A stretch of 64,000 nt of DNA, taken from Pseudocercospora fijiensis CIRAD86 (taxonomy: Eukaryota > Ascomycota > Dothideomycetes > Mycosphaerellales > Mycosphaerellaceae). Positions 11,130 through 23,350 of this stretch are shown piece after piece (the stretch's first letter is position 1; every line of letters begins with the position of its first letter). Position numbers and translations under genes: made by a program. Under the pieces are notes generated by a model that did no database searches, had not been told where the DNA came from, and worked only from the letters and a program-made list of their open reading frames with translations. The stretch covers positions 1,802,483 to 1,866,482 of the forward strand of contig NW_006921535.1 in the NCBI RefSeq assembly GCF_000340215.1, in the 5' to 3' direction.

Positions 11130-12200
11130 TTAGAGACGAAGGGAAGACAGTTAAGAAGGAAGGGAGGACGAATAGAAAGCACTATATACTAGGGCAGAGG
11201 AGGTGCTAAAGGCGGAAGATAGAAGAACCCCTAAGAGGGCATATAGGATAATGATCTTAGAACTCCTTAGAGGACTAAAAGCAATCTATAACTAGGCAAG
11301 CTACGTAATTATAAAGGTAGCTAATATAGTCGTAGCAAAGATTACGAAGAAACAATAGGAGATAAGCCTAAACTACCGCACCTAGGCAGTAGTAGCTAGT
11401 TAGGAGGCGCTAAAACCCCCGAGGATAGTAGTTAGAGTCTATATTACGGACCTATAGGAGTAAAAGGAAATCTAAGGACTTATAGGGAAAGAGATTGTAA
11501 AAAGAGTTATAGTTAAAGAGGTAATTAGGGCTAGGAACGAAGGTAAAGGGGTAATTAAGCTATTTATAGTACAAGAGCAGGACAAAAAGAAGCTAGAAAC
11601 ACAAAAAGAATAGACAACTAAGATAGGGAAAACAGTAAAGGTCTCCTAATAGCAATTTATAATTATAGCCTATAGTATAATAAGAAGCTTTAAGGAAGAA
11701 TAGGATATTAAGAGCCTATAGAGACAAAACTAAGCTATATGCCTAGGCCTAAAGATTACAAAAGTAGCATAGATTAAAAGGAAAATCGAAGAGACTAAGA
11801 AGCAGTCTTCCCTAATTATCTAGGTCGGGAGTATAGAGCAAGCTAATATAGTACTAGACTAGGGGTTGTTCTAGGACTTTAAAAGATTAGAAACAGAGAT
11901 ATATAGAAGCAACTATAGGATAATGCAGTGCTTTAAATGTTAATACTATAGACACTTAGCAGCTAAGTATATAAAGACAACTAATACCTGCTCCTATTAT
12001 ATAGGGGATTACTAGGTCAAAGAATACAAAGCATATAAGGGAGAAGCAAGATATATATACTGCACTAAAAGATACCCCTCTTAGGCGAAGGAATGCCTAG
12101 TAAGAATACAGGTAGCTAGAAAGGCAAAGGAAGCTAGAATCAATACACTAAAAAGATATACAACAAGCTAGGGCAGCTAGATATAGAAGCAACCTAGCTA
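11130..12200 (+). pseudogene. LINE ORF1 (gag-like, CCHC)
   Basis: Degenerate gag-like RNA-binding protein. The N-terminal part is Lys/Glu-rich and probably coiled coil. Near 11,925-11,975 the frame reads CFKC then a His and a position where the last Cys has become Tyr (TGC or TGT to TAC or TAT), a C-x2-C-x4-H-x4-C knuckle. A second Cys-rich knuckle follows at about 12,055-12,105 (YCTKRYPS...KEC). Many in-frame TAG codons replace Gln or Trp. Such proteins package LINE RNA. The exact start is unknown because initiation codons are easily lost by RIP. Confidence 0.7.
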
Positions 12201-12399
12201 AGTACTATAAAAGAGGTCTAGACAAGATAATAGGTTCACATTTAGGGCCTTACTAGTATAAGAGAGTTACTAGCAACTAGGGAGACTAAGATACCTTAAT
12301 ATTGTAGGAAAGGAAGTAGGGTAGACAAAGCTTAGTTAAATATTGGTCTAAAGTAAGGGAAGACTAAAGGAAAACTTATAGGGAAATAATATAGATAAA

Positions 12400-15300
12400 A
12401 CCTAATAAACACTGCAACATTACTGAATATTATATAGTACAATATTAATAAGAGCAAAGATAAGGTACAGAGGAGCTTCCTTTAAGCACTAAACCTAAAA
12501 GAACATTACATTATTGCAATCTAAGAGCCCTAGCTTAACCTATATACAAAGAGACTAGCAATAGTTAAAGACCTAAGATACTACCTAATTATCTATAACT
12601 AGGGAGCCTTAAGGATATACATCTATATTAGTAAGGAGATAGATATAGAAACCTAGCAGGCTATACTATAGGAGGATAGGGACCTAACATTAGTTTAAGT
12701 AGAGACATCCTAAGGTACACTCTAAGTCCACTATATATATAACCTACTACTAGACTCAAGAAGCAGTACCTAACTAAAAACCCTAGAAAGACTACCTAGA
12801 GTTATCTAGGGGAATACCTACTAAATCCTACTTAGGGATTTCAACCTCTACTACCCCCTCTAGGGCTTAGACTTTACCCTAGCTTACTACTTCCTAGTAG
12901 GAAGACTAATTGATATGTTAGAGAGGGAAGGAATAGAAATTGTTACCCTAAAGGGACTAATTACTTAGGAGGCAAGAGGAAGTAGTAGCACACTAGACCT
13001 ATACTTTATATTATATTAGATTAGGAATAGGATTACAAGATGCAGGGTTAACTAGGAACTAGAAGAATTATTAGACTACTTCCTAGTGTAGATTAAGCTA
13101 AATGTCTAAGCTAATTAGGAAAGGGAACTAGAGGAGAAGCTTAACTAGAAAGGTACCTAATAGGGCAGGATTAGGGAGGAACTAGAAAGGGACCTAAAAC
13201 TAGAGGAACTCTTAACAAAGCACCTACTAAGGCTAGAGGATATTAATAAGGCAGTAGAAGAACTAATAGGAATCCTGAAACAGGTAGCTAGAAAGTATAC
13301 CCTAGCAAAGAAACACTTACTATACTAGCAACTATACTAGACTAGTAAGTATATAAGGAAGGTTAAAGTAGCAAGGAAGGCTAGGAGGCAGTAAATACAA
13401 ACCTATACCTAGGAAGCATAGGACAACTATAACAAAGCCTACTAGGAAAAGAAGATCTAAATTAAGAAAGACAAGATACAAGAATAGAGATCTATAATAG
13501 GAATAATTACAAAGAAACTAGAGGAGATATAGAGGATAGCTAAATAGGCAAGGAGACCTAAATAGGATAAGGACATACTACTACAATTCCCGGACATTAT
13601 AGACTAATAAGGACAAATGTAGACTACAATAGAAGGGAAAGCAAGAGCCCTAGGCCAACACTTCTTCTATAGACAAGTATAAGTAGACCTATTAGATATA
13701 AAGGAGAAAGAATAAGAGACTCTACTACTAGGTATACTAAGAGACACCTAGGTCAAACCTAAAACTATTAAAAGGATCCTAAAGAAGATTCTAGGTAACA
13801 AGGCACTAGGAGAAGACAAGATCTATAACAAACTTCTAAAAGCATATAGGAAGGGGCTAGCCCTAGCACTAGCTAATATCTTTTTATAAAGCCTAGCACT
13901 AGGACACTACCTAAGACTATTTAGGAAGTCTCTAACAGTAGTACTAAGGAAGCCCTAGAAGGAAGACTATATACAGCTTAAGGCCTATAGACTAATAGCC
14001 CTACTTAACATAATAGGCAAGGTACTAGAAAAAATTGTCGCTAAAAGGCTAACAACCTTTACCGAGGAAAGGAATATCCTTCCTAAAGGCTAGATAGGAG
14101 GAAGAAAGAAGAGGTTAACACTAACAGCTATAAAACTAATTATAGAACAGATTAAGCATATCTAGTACTATAGTTAAAACTAGGTAGCAACCCTCCTCTC
14201 CCTTAATATCTTAGGAGCCTTTAACAATGTCTCCTACGAAAGGCTCCTATATATACTCAAATAGAAAGCTATACTAAACTAGATAGTCCAATTTATCTAG
14301 TCCTTCCTATAGGAAAGATCAATATAGCTTATTCTAGGCAAATTCAAATCAGACCTAATACTAACTAAAAAGGGAATCCCCTAAGGATTAACACTCTCCC
14401 TAATCCTCTTCCTTATCTTCGTAGCAGACCTACTCCTACTCCTAGAATTAAAAAACACATTAGCATTAGGGTTTGTAGATAATACAAATATCCTAGCCTA
14501 GTCTAAGACAACAGAAACCAACTATAAGATCCTAGAAGAGAAGCACTAGGAGTATAAAAAATAGGTAAGGAGGTATAGAGCAAAATTCGCCCTAGAAAAG
14601 TACTAGCTTATCTACTTTAGCAAGGCTAAATCAACCTATAATATAAAGCAATTAATTACTATCTAAGGCTTTGAAACCTAGCTATTAATAGAGCTTAGGG
14701 TACTAGGGATCTAGCTGGATCCAAAACTGAATTAGGGACTATAAGTAAAGAAGGCAAAGCAGAGGGCAGATGCTAATATACAATCTATTAATAGGCTTAT
14801 AGCCTCTATATAGGGGGCTATATTCGAGAAAGCTAAAGTTATATACAAAGCAATTGTCAAGCTAGCAATGCTATATAGAGTATAGATATAGACAGCCTAA
14901 GAGAAAACACTAAAGAGGATTAAGTAACCAGTTAGCAGGTCCTAAACCTAAAGCCTAAAGAAAATCCTAGGAGTATACAAAACTATACTAACAAGGGTAG
15001 TGGAAATAGAATTAGGGATCCTACTAGTTAAATAATACTTTAAGGGACTAAGACACTAATATATAGCAAAGACAATAGAATACCTAGCCTAATAGACTAT
15101 CTAAAAGGCAATAGACAAGATAAAAGCCTAGTGCATTAGGACTAGGAGGCGAGACAGACTATAAATAACTCCCTAGAAAGTCAAAGACCTAGAGCAATAT
15201 AGAGTCTTAATAAGAGAAATACTAGAGAAAGAGCTTTAGGGACTAAATACAAGGCTAAGGGAAGACAAGCTAAAGGGAGAGAAACAAAGCCTAGTAGAAT

Positions 15301-15747
15301 CAATTGCTAGATACCTATAAGAGCAGGAATAGAACAAAACATAAGTTAGACTAGGAACCCTAAAGGCACTAATTAAATTTAGTCAATACAACTACTAGCT
15401 CTATAAGGACCTAAACAGGGCCGAGGCAAGCCTAGCTATCTAAATTAGATCTAAGCACATTAGACTCAGATCTTACCTATTTAGAAGAAACGTCCTAGGA
15501 ATTGAAAGCAGGGCTTACTAATATAGCTACTAATCTTAGAACCCTAAGCATATACTGCTAGTCTACCCTTAATAGTTAGAAGGTAGAAGTAATTAGAGAC
15601 AAAAAGCAATAGAAAGGGAATACGACAAGCTAATCTAGAGCAAAGAAGACCTAAAGAGGATAGTGAAGTAGATTATTAAACAGGGATTTATACAACAATT
15701 CGCACTAATAAGGGAAACTAAGGAGTAGATAAGAAGGAGGGAAGAAG
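12400..15747 (+). pseudogene. LINE ORF2 (endonuclease, reverse transcriptase)
   Basis: Order visible: APE-type endonuclease at about 12,400-13,100 (AIQEPWLN-like motif with RIP stops, then RDFNLYYPLWG, the family's phosphate-binding region). Next comes reverse transcriptase at about 13,920-14,800 with LKAYRLIALLN, a KKGIP-GL block and the catalytic box read as GFVDNTNIL, where the second Asp of the usual DD has become Asn. A C-terminal Cys/His stretch lies near 15,490-15,580 (RAYQYSY...PKHILLVYP), the Tad-clade zinc domain with Cys turned to Tyr. The ORF ends in an Arg/Glu-rich tail just before the hAT target duplication. The loss of the catalytic Asp and the stops make it inactive. Confidence 0.85.
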
Positions 15748-15899
15748 AGGGGGAATAGACCCCGTAGTAGTTCGGTTTCCGAACCACCAAACGTATATAG
15801 TTTGGTTTCTTAGCGGCGAACTAGCTCCCTAGTTCCGGTTTGGTTTTTTCGAACTATATAGATTCCTAGTTTGAACTAGAGACTGTATTAGTTTTACTA

Positions 15900-16215
15900 T
15901 AAGGACACTCTTATTCGACTGCCGGCTACGATTACCGGCTATAATAGTAACTCTGTTACATTTACTACGCTCTTTTACCGTTGCTAGGGCGTGGTTGCCG
16001 TTACTAGGGCGTAGTTGCCGTTACTAGGGCGTAGTTTTGCTATAAGGACACTCTTATTCGACTGCCGGCTACGATTGCCGGCTATAATAGTTACTAGGTT
16101 GTATTTACTACGCTTTATTACCGTTGCTAGGGCGTGGTTGCTATTACTAGGGCGTAGTTGCCGTTGCTAGGGCGTAGTTGCTATTGCCGGGGCGTAGTTG
16201 CCGTAGTTGCGAAAG
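15900..16215 (+). repeat. hAT left subterminal repeats
   Basis: About 130 bp is duplicated (starting at GGACACTCTTATTCGACTGC), each copy with CCGGCTA motifs followed by several 20-bp units of the type CCGTTGCTAGGGCGTAGTTG. The same layout is at 44,560-44,870 in copy 2. Subterminal repeats of this kind are transposase-binding sites in well-studied hAT elements; that role here is inferred. Confidence 0.8.
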
Positions 16216-16349
16216 CTTACCTATATAACGTTACGTAGGCGGCAATAATTAGGGCTTCGCGATATTCTTATACTTTTAACTTCTTCCTCTATACCTACAC
16301 CGACAATAACTACTATACGCTACGCCCCCGCCCCTTTCCCTTATAATAG

Positions 16350-17760
16350 CAAGAGAGAAGCGCGCCGCGCGCTAAACAGAAGATAGAACTAAAGACCGCG
16401 AGTTTGTTTTGCCTAAGCGTCTAACTAAAAAGCGCAAGACTAAAGAGGAGTACTCTACGAAGAAGAATTCCGTACGAGACCGCGAGAGAAAGGACAAGAT
16501 AGATAAGGATAAAAGAGCTAAGGATAAGAGAAGAAAGGCGCGGAATAAGGCATTCTATCGATAGCTAGCGCCTATAGAAAAAAGTGAAGGTTGGAATAAG
16601 AAGACAACCTAAGAGAAGGCTAAGAGGAGGAAAGAATTGCGGCTAGTTTTCGAGCGTAAAGTTCTAGCAGCGTAAGTTAATCTAGCTAGCGGCCGTAGCT
16701 AGCAGCTATAGCCGGTAGCCGTAGCCGGCAGCTATAGCCGGTATATTTTTCTTTAACACGTTAACTAATAGCATTTAGACCTATAGCCGCTACCTCTATC
16801 GATACGACCGATAGTAACGGAGATATTTAGATAGCCGAGAACAACAATGCTAGAGTTTAGGATACCGCGATAGAGCTTAATACTACGAATAAAGGAACTA
16901 AAAAAAGCGAGGAGATACTATACGTCGATCTAGTAATAGGTATAGTCTTAGGGCCTAACGCTATAGACGATAAGCGCTAGGAGTAGATCGAGTATAGTTA
17001 AAGAGACGAGATACTAGTAAAGGGCTAAGGCATAAGTCCTATTAATCTAGAAAATTATAGTTAAAGCTACTACGAAAAGCTAGTAAGGATTAGAATCGAG
17101 ACTAGTCGTCTTTATATCCTCGATATAGAGTAGAAGTTTCTTTATTAGTATTAGAGCGAAGCCTTTACGTCTATAAAGGCAAAGTAGCTTGCGATTAATG
17201 CGATCGGGGCTAGGTATCTAGGGACGGCAGAAGTGTTACTATAGGAGGAAGGGGTATAGGTAATTATTCTATACTCGGCATATATAGCCGGCGTTCGTAG
17301 CCGGCAGATACTAACAGTTAAATAGAAAGCGTTTCTCGAAGGCAGAGTGCTACTGCTATATAAAATCTTTACTAAGGTAGAGAGGGCTTATATCCGGAAT
17401 CTAAGCTACTAGTAGGATAGGTTGGCGTTAGAATTCTCTAAATCTCTATATAAGCCTCCGAAGGATTACCTATTTTAGCGATACGGCTTTATCTCGACTA
17501 CTCCGTAGGTACCCGAAGAAGCTCGAGCGCTCTTTAAGGTCTTTACTAAGAAGCGGAAGGAGTTCGAGGATTAGGATTAGTTAATAGAGCTATTAGTTAG
17601 TCTTAGGTTTCGTAGTTAGACTCGGCCTAAGCATTTGCTTATCGAGTATCTTATACCGAAAGAGGATAGATTGAGACTAAAAACGAGCTTAGATTCGTTA
17701 GGTATAGTAGCTCGGTTCCGTTAGTAGGAGAGAGCCGCCGTATAGAAGGCAAAATTCAGG
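16350..17760 (+). pseudogene. hAT cargo ORF-A, unknown
   Basis: A long stretch with protein-like composition and stops only at probable Gln/Trp codons. It starts with a Lys/Arg-rich segment (about 16,400-16,660), is interrupted by a GCCGGC-bearing intron-like spacer (about 16,680-16,770), continues acidic, has a second such spacer at about 17,275-17,315, and ends with a region containing FISTTP and a Lys/Glu-rich helix (to about 17,760). I recognise no family. The same layout at 45,007-46,417 shows it belongs to the element. Precise ends and introns are not defined. Confidence 0.55.
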
Positions 17761-17880
17761 TAGTTAGTATAGCTAGGAAAGAAATTCTAGTAGTTAGGCT
17801 AGCTAGGGTAGCTAGGAAAAAAAATCTAGTAGTTAGGTAGCTAGGAAACAAAAAAAAAGGTAGCTAGCTATTTACTACCT
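17760..17880 (+). repeat. Short tandem repeat before the transposase
   Basis: Imperfect direct repeats built on TAGTTAGGTAGCTAGGAAA, four to five units, ending in an A-run and AGGTAGCTAGCTA. Also present in copy 2 near 46,415-46,540. Confidence 0.7.
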
Positions 17881-17988
17881 AGCTGTTCCTAACGATACGA
17901 TACTATAAAAGAAAGGGTGTTTCTCTATAGCTACTAGTATATATCTACTACTCCTAAGTCCTTACCTTACCGTACGAAACCTTAAAAC

Positions 17989-20900
17989 ATACCGACCGAC
18001 ATTGTATATATACTAGGCGCTATACTAGGAAGGGTAATAACGAGACGACAGTCGAAACAGTCTAGTATACGAGCGAGATTGCGACAACGTCGAGAGGAGG
18101 TCGCATACTTACCTTCGAGCCTATCGAGTCCTAGACTACGATTAGGGCTAGATTCATCCTCTCCGAATCCTAGTAGTAGGAATTCATTATAGGGTACTAC
18201 TACCTAGTCCTTACCTTTATAGAGTCTAAGTAGAAGGTTGTTCGGAGACATAAGAACATCGAGTATTAACCCGGAAATCTTCGAAAAGGCTAGCTAGGCG
18301 TATCTTTAGAAACCCGAGTATATAGAGCAGTTTAATTAATAGGTCTATAAGATATAGTTCCCTTTATACTTACGTTCGAAGGAGTGTAAACTCCGGAAGT
18401 ACTCGATACGATAGGGGAGTAAGGAGCGAACGGACATATTCTAGAAGTTCTTTATAGAGGGGGCATTGCACCGTTATACGACTTCTCGACTTAAAGGTTA
18501 ACTAGTAATTGTCTGCAACTTCTGCGGTTTAATCTTAAAATACCTGAAACTAGGGGATAGGAACTTATCGCCTACGAACTATCTCTATTCTAAACAGTAT
18601 CGGGAATCTTAAGGAGAGAGGAGAGTTAATATAGATATAGCGTTCTAGAAAGAGGTATGTCTTCTAAAATGCCGGCTATAGCTGCCGGCTATAGCTACCG
18701 GCTATAGATTCCGGCTACCTAAATTAACCGTAGAGATCTAGCTAATTATTATAGGCTACGCTTAAGGAAGCTCTAGGATTGAAGGCTACCGATTTCTCCC
18801 CCGAAGACTTTAAGTAACTAGCAAACGAAATGCTAGCTACAAACGGTCTTCCGGAAGACTTCTACGAAAGGGAGTCTATATAGAAGATATACCTATATCT
18901 TATAAACTACCCTCCCCTATTTCTCGGCGCGATAACCTAGCGTATTATATTCGAAAAGAACAAAGAGGCTACGTTAGACGATATTCGGGAGATCCTCCGT
19001 AATACTCGCCGAGTAGCTATTACTATCGATAGCTAGTTAAGCCGGACTATAAGAGCCTCCTTCCTCTCGATTATACTATACTTTATTAATTCGGATTAGA
19101 AACTCTAGGAACTTATAATCGGATTCCCTAAAATTCTAGGTTCCTATACTAGTAAGGATATAGCGAAGCTTGTCTATACGGTAATAGATAGGGTTAGCGT
19201 AACAACGAAACTAATCTCGATTACTACGGACAACGCTAGTAATAATCGAACATTGTATAAGGCGTTATATATACAATTCACTCGTATATATCTTTAAAAT
19301 CACTAATTGTATCGATAGGGTCGAGTACGTAGAGGAGATTATAAGGTCTATAATCTAGCTTAATCTTCCGAATATTAAGCTCGCTACGATTCCGGATACG
19401 TACGACAATACGTACGATAATAACGATAAAGAGGAGCCTATTAATAGCCCTAGCCCTATTAAATCGGAGCCGACGTCGTTACTAGTTATATCCCTATAGA
19501 AGTTTCCCTACCTCGCTTATATAGTTTAAATCGCGATCCGAGCCCTCTTTAAGACGCTTAAAATTGCACTATTAAACGACGACTAATAGAAGATCCTAGA
19601 TAAGGATAAAGCAAAGTCGAAAGTCGAGAAACTTATTATAGTAATAAGACGGGATAAGGCAGAGAGCCTCGCTCTCGTTTTATATAAGGTATAACTTTTG
19701 TCCGTAGCCGGCACCTATAGCCGGCAACCTAGTATAGTTCTAACTCTTTTTCTCTAGCTTCGTCGTCTAGCAATATATACGAACTCGAGCTTATAGAGAT
19801 ATAACCGATTCGAGGCTATTTAAAAGAACCTAATCGAGCGCCCTAAAACCGATGCCTAGAATATCGTATAGAATAAGCGATAGCAAAAGCGGCCTCCTTA
19901 GCGCCTACTCCGTTTTACCTAAGACGTTAAGACCCGGTTCGATTCGACTTTCTATATAGTTACGAGGGGATATACTTTACGTACCGCTCTCGAGATCTAT
20001 TAGAGTTCCGAGGGTATTAAGTAGCTCGGCCTTACCGCCGCCGAATAGCGCTAAGTAGAGTATCTCGTCGATATTAGTAAGCATTACGCGAAGGTTACTA
20101 CTACGATTAGAAGAACCCGAGGACCGACGATCTACCTTATCTTTACGTACTATAACTAGCTCTTTAACGAGCTCGAGGAAACCGTAGCTAAGCTAGCTAA
20201 GAAGAGCGTTCCCTAGAAAGTAGCTATAACGAAAGCTATAGACACCTCCTATACTAAGTTGTATAAATATTATAGTACTACCTTTAACTCGTTCGGGGAT
20301 ATCTATAGCGTTACGTGCTTGCTTAACCCGGTAGAAAAGGATATATACTAGTAGAGGCCGGAATAGAAAGCGGACGAGGTATAGCCGAAGTATTACTAGA
20401 CTATTCTAGAAAAGATATTCTACGAGCGTCGGAAAGAAACTAGTCTAAATATAGCTCCTATAAAGAAAAAGAAGGTTTAGAAGGCTCCGATATTATACCT
20501 GTTTCGTAGGTAGGAAGTAGAGGCAGAAGAGGAAGCAACTACTAAAGTAAATAAAGAAGAGTTCGATCTCTATCGGCGCGCGAGTAAGTATAAACCCGTA
20601 GGCTCGGAAAGAGGGCTAATAATCTCTAGATCTTACCGGTCTTCTAGACGAATTCGGAGACGATATTCTCGCTATATAGTAGCGGTTAGAGCCTAAGTTT
20701 CTAACGATAGCGTCGGTCGCTCGGGACGTCCTCGCTATCCCGAGCGTAGGTATAGGCTATAAGAGGTCTTTTAGTATCGCTCGTTACTAGGGCCGCTTTA
20801 ATCGAACATACTCGCCTACTACCTTCGAATCTATTATAGTATTCCGATACTATCTCCTCTACTAGAATCGCTAAGGCAGGTTACTAAAGATTATACTAAA

Positions 20901-21105
20901 GGAGTTAATCGAGGAATTAGAAAACCTTAAGATCGAAGAAACCTAGGAGCGCGAAGAGAATACGAAATTTAGTCTAAGCGAAACCCTAATTAGCGATAAC
21001 GAAGAGGAGGAGGGCGGAGGTAGAAGGCGATACCGGGTCGAGAAGCGGAAACGTATATAGGCTTAGAGCAGCTTTAAGGAGACGAAGCGTTTACGTATAA
21101 GGTAA
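17989..21105 (+). pseudogene. hAT transposase with BED finger
   Basis: The cut-and-paste enzyme of the element. The initiator is ATA here but still ATG in copy 2 (46,647). A BED-type zinc finger lies at about 18,510-18,605 (CNFC, then a TNYLYSK block where His has become Tyr). The catalytic half contains ITTDNASNN (about 19,216-19,245), a hallmark hAT block; KTRFDSTFY (about 19,930) corresponds to the TRWNST region. The C-terminal dimerisation domain reads ARDVLAIPSVGIG and then FSIARY (about 20,720-20,790). Two introns are clear: 18,655-18,754 and 19,689-19,757. Both have GT/AG ends, and both carry GCCGGC motifs. In-frame stops at Gln/Trp codons show it is dead. Confidence 0.9.
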
Positions 21106-21273
21106 TATAGCCGGCGTATATAGCCGGTATATATCCGAAATGTGTTTCGAATTCCTAGGACCTAAACAGACTAGTTGCTATAGCAACCGACCCCGCTTAC
21201 CTACGGACTATTTCTAATTCTCTATTCGCTCTTCCTCTCCTTCTTCCCTTTCCCTATATTCTTAAAGACAAAC

Positions 21274-22640
21274 ATACCTTAAGGATTCGGCTCTTCGGGC
21301 CTTCCTAAGCCGGCTACCTCCCCTTCCTTAAGCTACTATCCTTTATTCGAATCTAACGATAACCTAATAAGGCGATTTAATAGAAGACTATTTGTTCTAG
21401 AAGGTAAGAAGCATTAATATCTCCTTACGATTATATACTTATTAATTTTCTAGGTCCTACCGATATACCTTCGTCGCCTAAACGCGTAGATAAATATCTT
21501 TAGAGGCTAAAGGGTAAGGGTAAAGCAAGCTAAGTATAGGGAGACCGTAGCGAGAACGAGATATCGGAAGAGCAAGGCTCTCCGTAGTATATACGAAGGA
21601 AGGGGGTTCCTCGGAAAACAGTACTAAAAAACAAGAAGGCTATAGGTAGATAGGAGAAGGCTAAAAAGAGTAGGCGGACGAAGACTATCGCGAAGAAAAG
21701 TTATCTTTCTATTAAAAGAAAGGGAATAAGGTAGGACTCGACGATAAAGAAGCGGCGCTTTAAACTAGGTACTATTGCCCTTCGCTAGATCCGGCTTTTC
21801 TAAAACAAAAGAGGGACCGAGCTTTTAATCCCTAAGACTCCCTTCTAGCGACTCGTCCGAGAAATTATATTAGATTTTCGGTCTAATATACGATTTACGG
21901 CTAAGGCGATTAGTGCTCTTTAGGAAGCTACGGAGGCATTTCTCGTAACCGAGCTTAAGCTTTCAAACCTCCTTACTATCTATACGAAGCGGGTTACTTT
22001 TTAAAATAAAGATATATAGCTTCTAGCTAAAATTCGGCGTCGGTTTATAGCAGATTAGTTGGAAATTGTATTTAGTCGTTAGATTAACCTAGGAGGAAGC
22101 CCATTTTCGCATCCTTTTGCCGGCTATAGGTGCCGGCTACATTTCTGATTTTATCTCCGCGCCGTCCCTAAATCTAAGGTACGAAGTAGAAACCTAGCGC
22201 TCTATATTTACCCGGCTATTACAGAGACGAGCTATATTCAGATTAGTTTCTTCGTATATCGCGACCTAGCGGGTAGTAAGCGAAAGGGCGATAGAACGTT
22301 TATAATACGTCTCTATTTAGACCTAAAATATAAAGGTCCTAAGGAGCCCTAGTATCCTAACTATAAGGAGATTCTTTAGCATTAGCACTTTAATCCTCTA
22401 TACTGCGAGGCAGATAGTAAGCCTACGAGAGAGAAACTTTAACGAGAAATTCTCTATAATACGTAGCGCTATTGTATAGCTATAGATACGTACTAAGTCC
22501 GGTAACTCGAAGAAGAATTAAGATAGCGTATTAGCGACCGAGGAAGAGATCGATAGTATACTAGTAGAGTCGAGGTCTTATAAGCGAAGTATAAGATAAT
22601 ATAGGCTCTTAGTCGTATAGAGTAACGTACTATATAAATA
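21274..22640 (+). pseudogene. Divergent histone H3-like gene carried by hAT (CenH3-like features)
   Basis: Encodes an H3-type histone fold at 21,768-22,046 (93 codons, the length of the H3 core). It aligns block by block: GTIALR, RLF, ELLIPKTPF, RLVREI, ISAL with stop for Gln then EATEAFLV, LLTIYTKRVT, NKDI, and AKIRRRF. Stops fall exactly where H3 has Gln. Copy 2 keeps one of them as CAA (LQNKDI). The N-tail is about 148 residues, Lys/Arg-rich, far longer than in H3. An intron at 21,404-21,453 (GTAAGA...TTCTAG) splices in frame. A second, GCCGGC-bearing intron at about 22,068-22,178 would add an in-frame C-terminal extension to about 22,640. Long tail, LLT in helix 2 and RVTF/RVTL recall centromeric H3, but loop 1 has the length of ordinary H3, so variant class is open. 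The ATG is lost here and kept in copy 2. Confidence 0.85.
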
Positions 22641-23350
22641 ACTAGGCGTACTACTCTTATTTACTTACGACCTATATCCTAGGATACTCTTCTCGTACTT
22701 TTTATACTCTTTTCTAATACCTTACCTGTAAGCGCTCCGCGATAACCGAGTGAATATAAGCTATAGGGTTTCCGCTTAGTACCTTAGCCTCCGAGATAGG
22801 GCAGAGTTGAATTTAGAGCGATAGCCGGCACTCGTAGCCGGCATATAGAGACGGTAGTAGGCCTTTTCCTACTAAATGACTAGCTTGTTTAGTATAGCCT
22901 ACCTAATATTTCTTATATTTACTAGCAATAGGCCTAGGTTACTTATAAGATTACTATAGCTAGTAAAGGCATTACTAAAGAATATCTATACTATAGTAAG
23001 ATACTATTATCACGCCGGCTATTTATTAAAAGGAGGCTTTCGCCTATTACTATGCCGGCTATATATACCGGCTATATTTCAAAGTCTCCCGTACCTGCCT
23101 TTTTTAGCCGTGCCTGCCTTTTTTAGCCGTGCCTACCTTCTTTCCTTGCTCTAACGTTACTATAATGTAGGCTTGCGCGAAGCTTACTCTATTGCCTAGC
23201 GATACCGCGACATTACCGCTATATTTAACCTTCGCATCGATACCTATACCTCTACGCTCTATATCTACTACCTCCGTAATACCCTCGCTCTGCGCGCGCC
23301 TTCGTACACCTTCGCAACGTACTTTTTTCCTTAATTCGACGACTTTTATA
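22641..23350 (+). other. hAT spacer between the two H3 genes
   Basis: No clear gene. It holds two GCCGGC clusters (about 22,820-22,850 and 23,010-23,075), a short direct repeat GCCTGCCTTTTTTAGCCGT at about 23,090-23,130, and a pyrimidine-rich stretch that may be promoter and 5' UTR of the following H3 gene. Confidence 0.5.
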
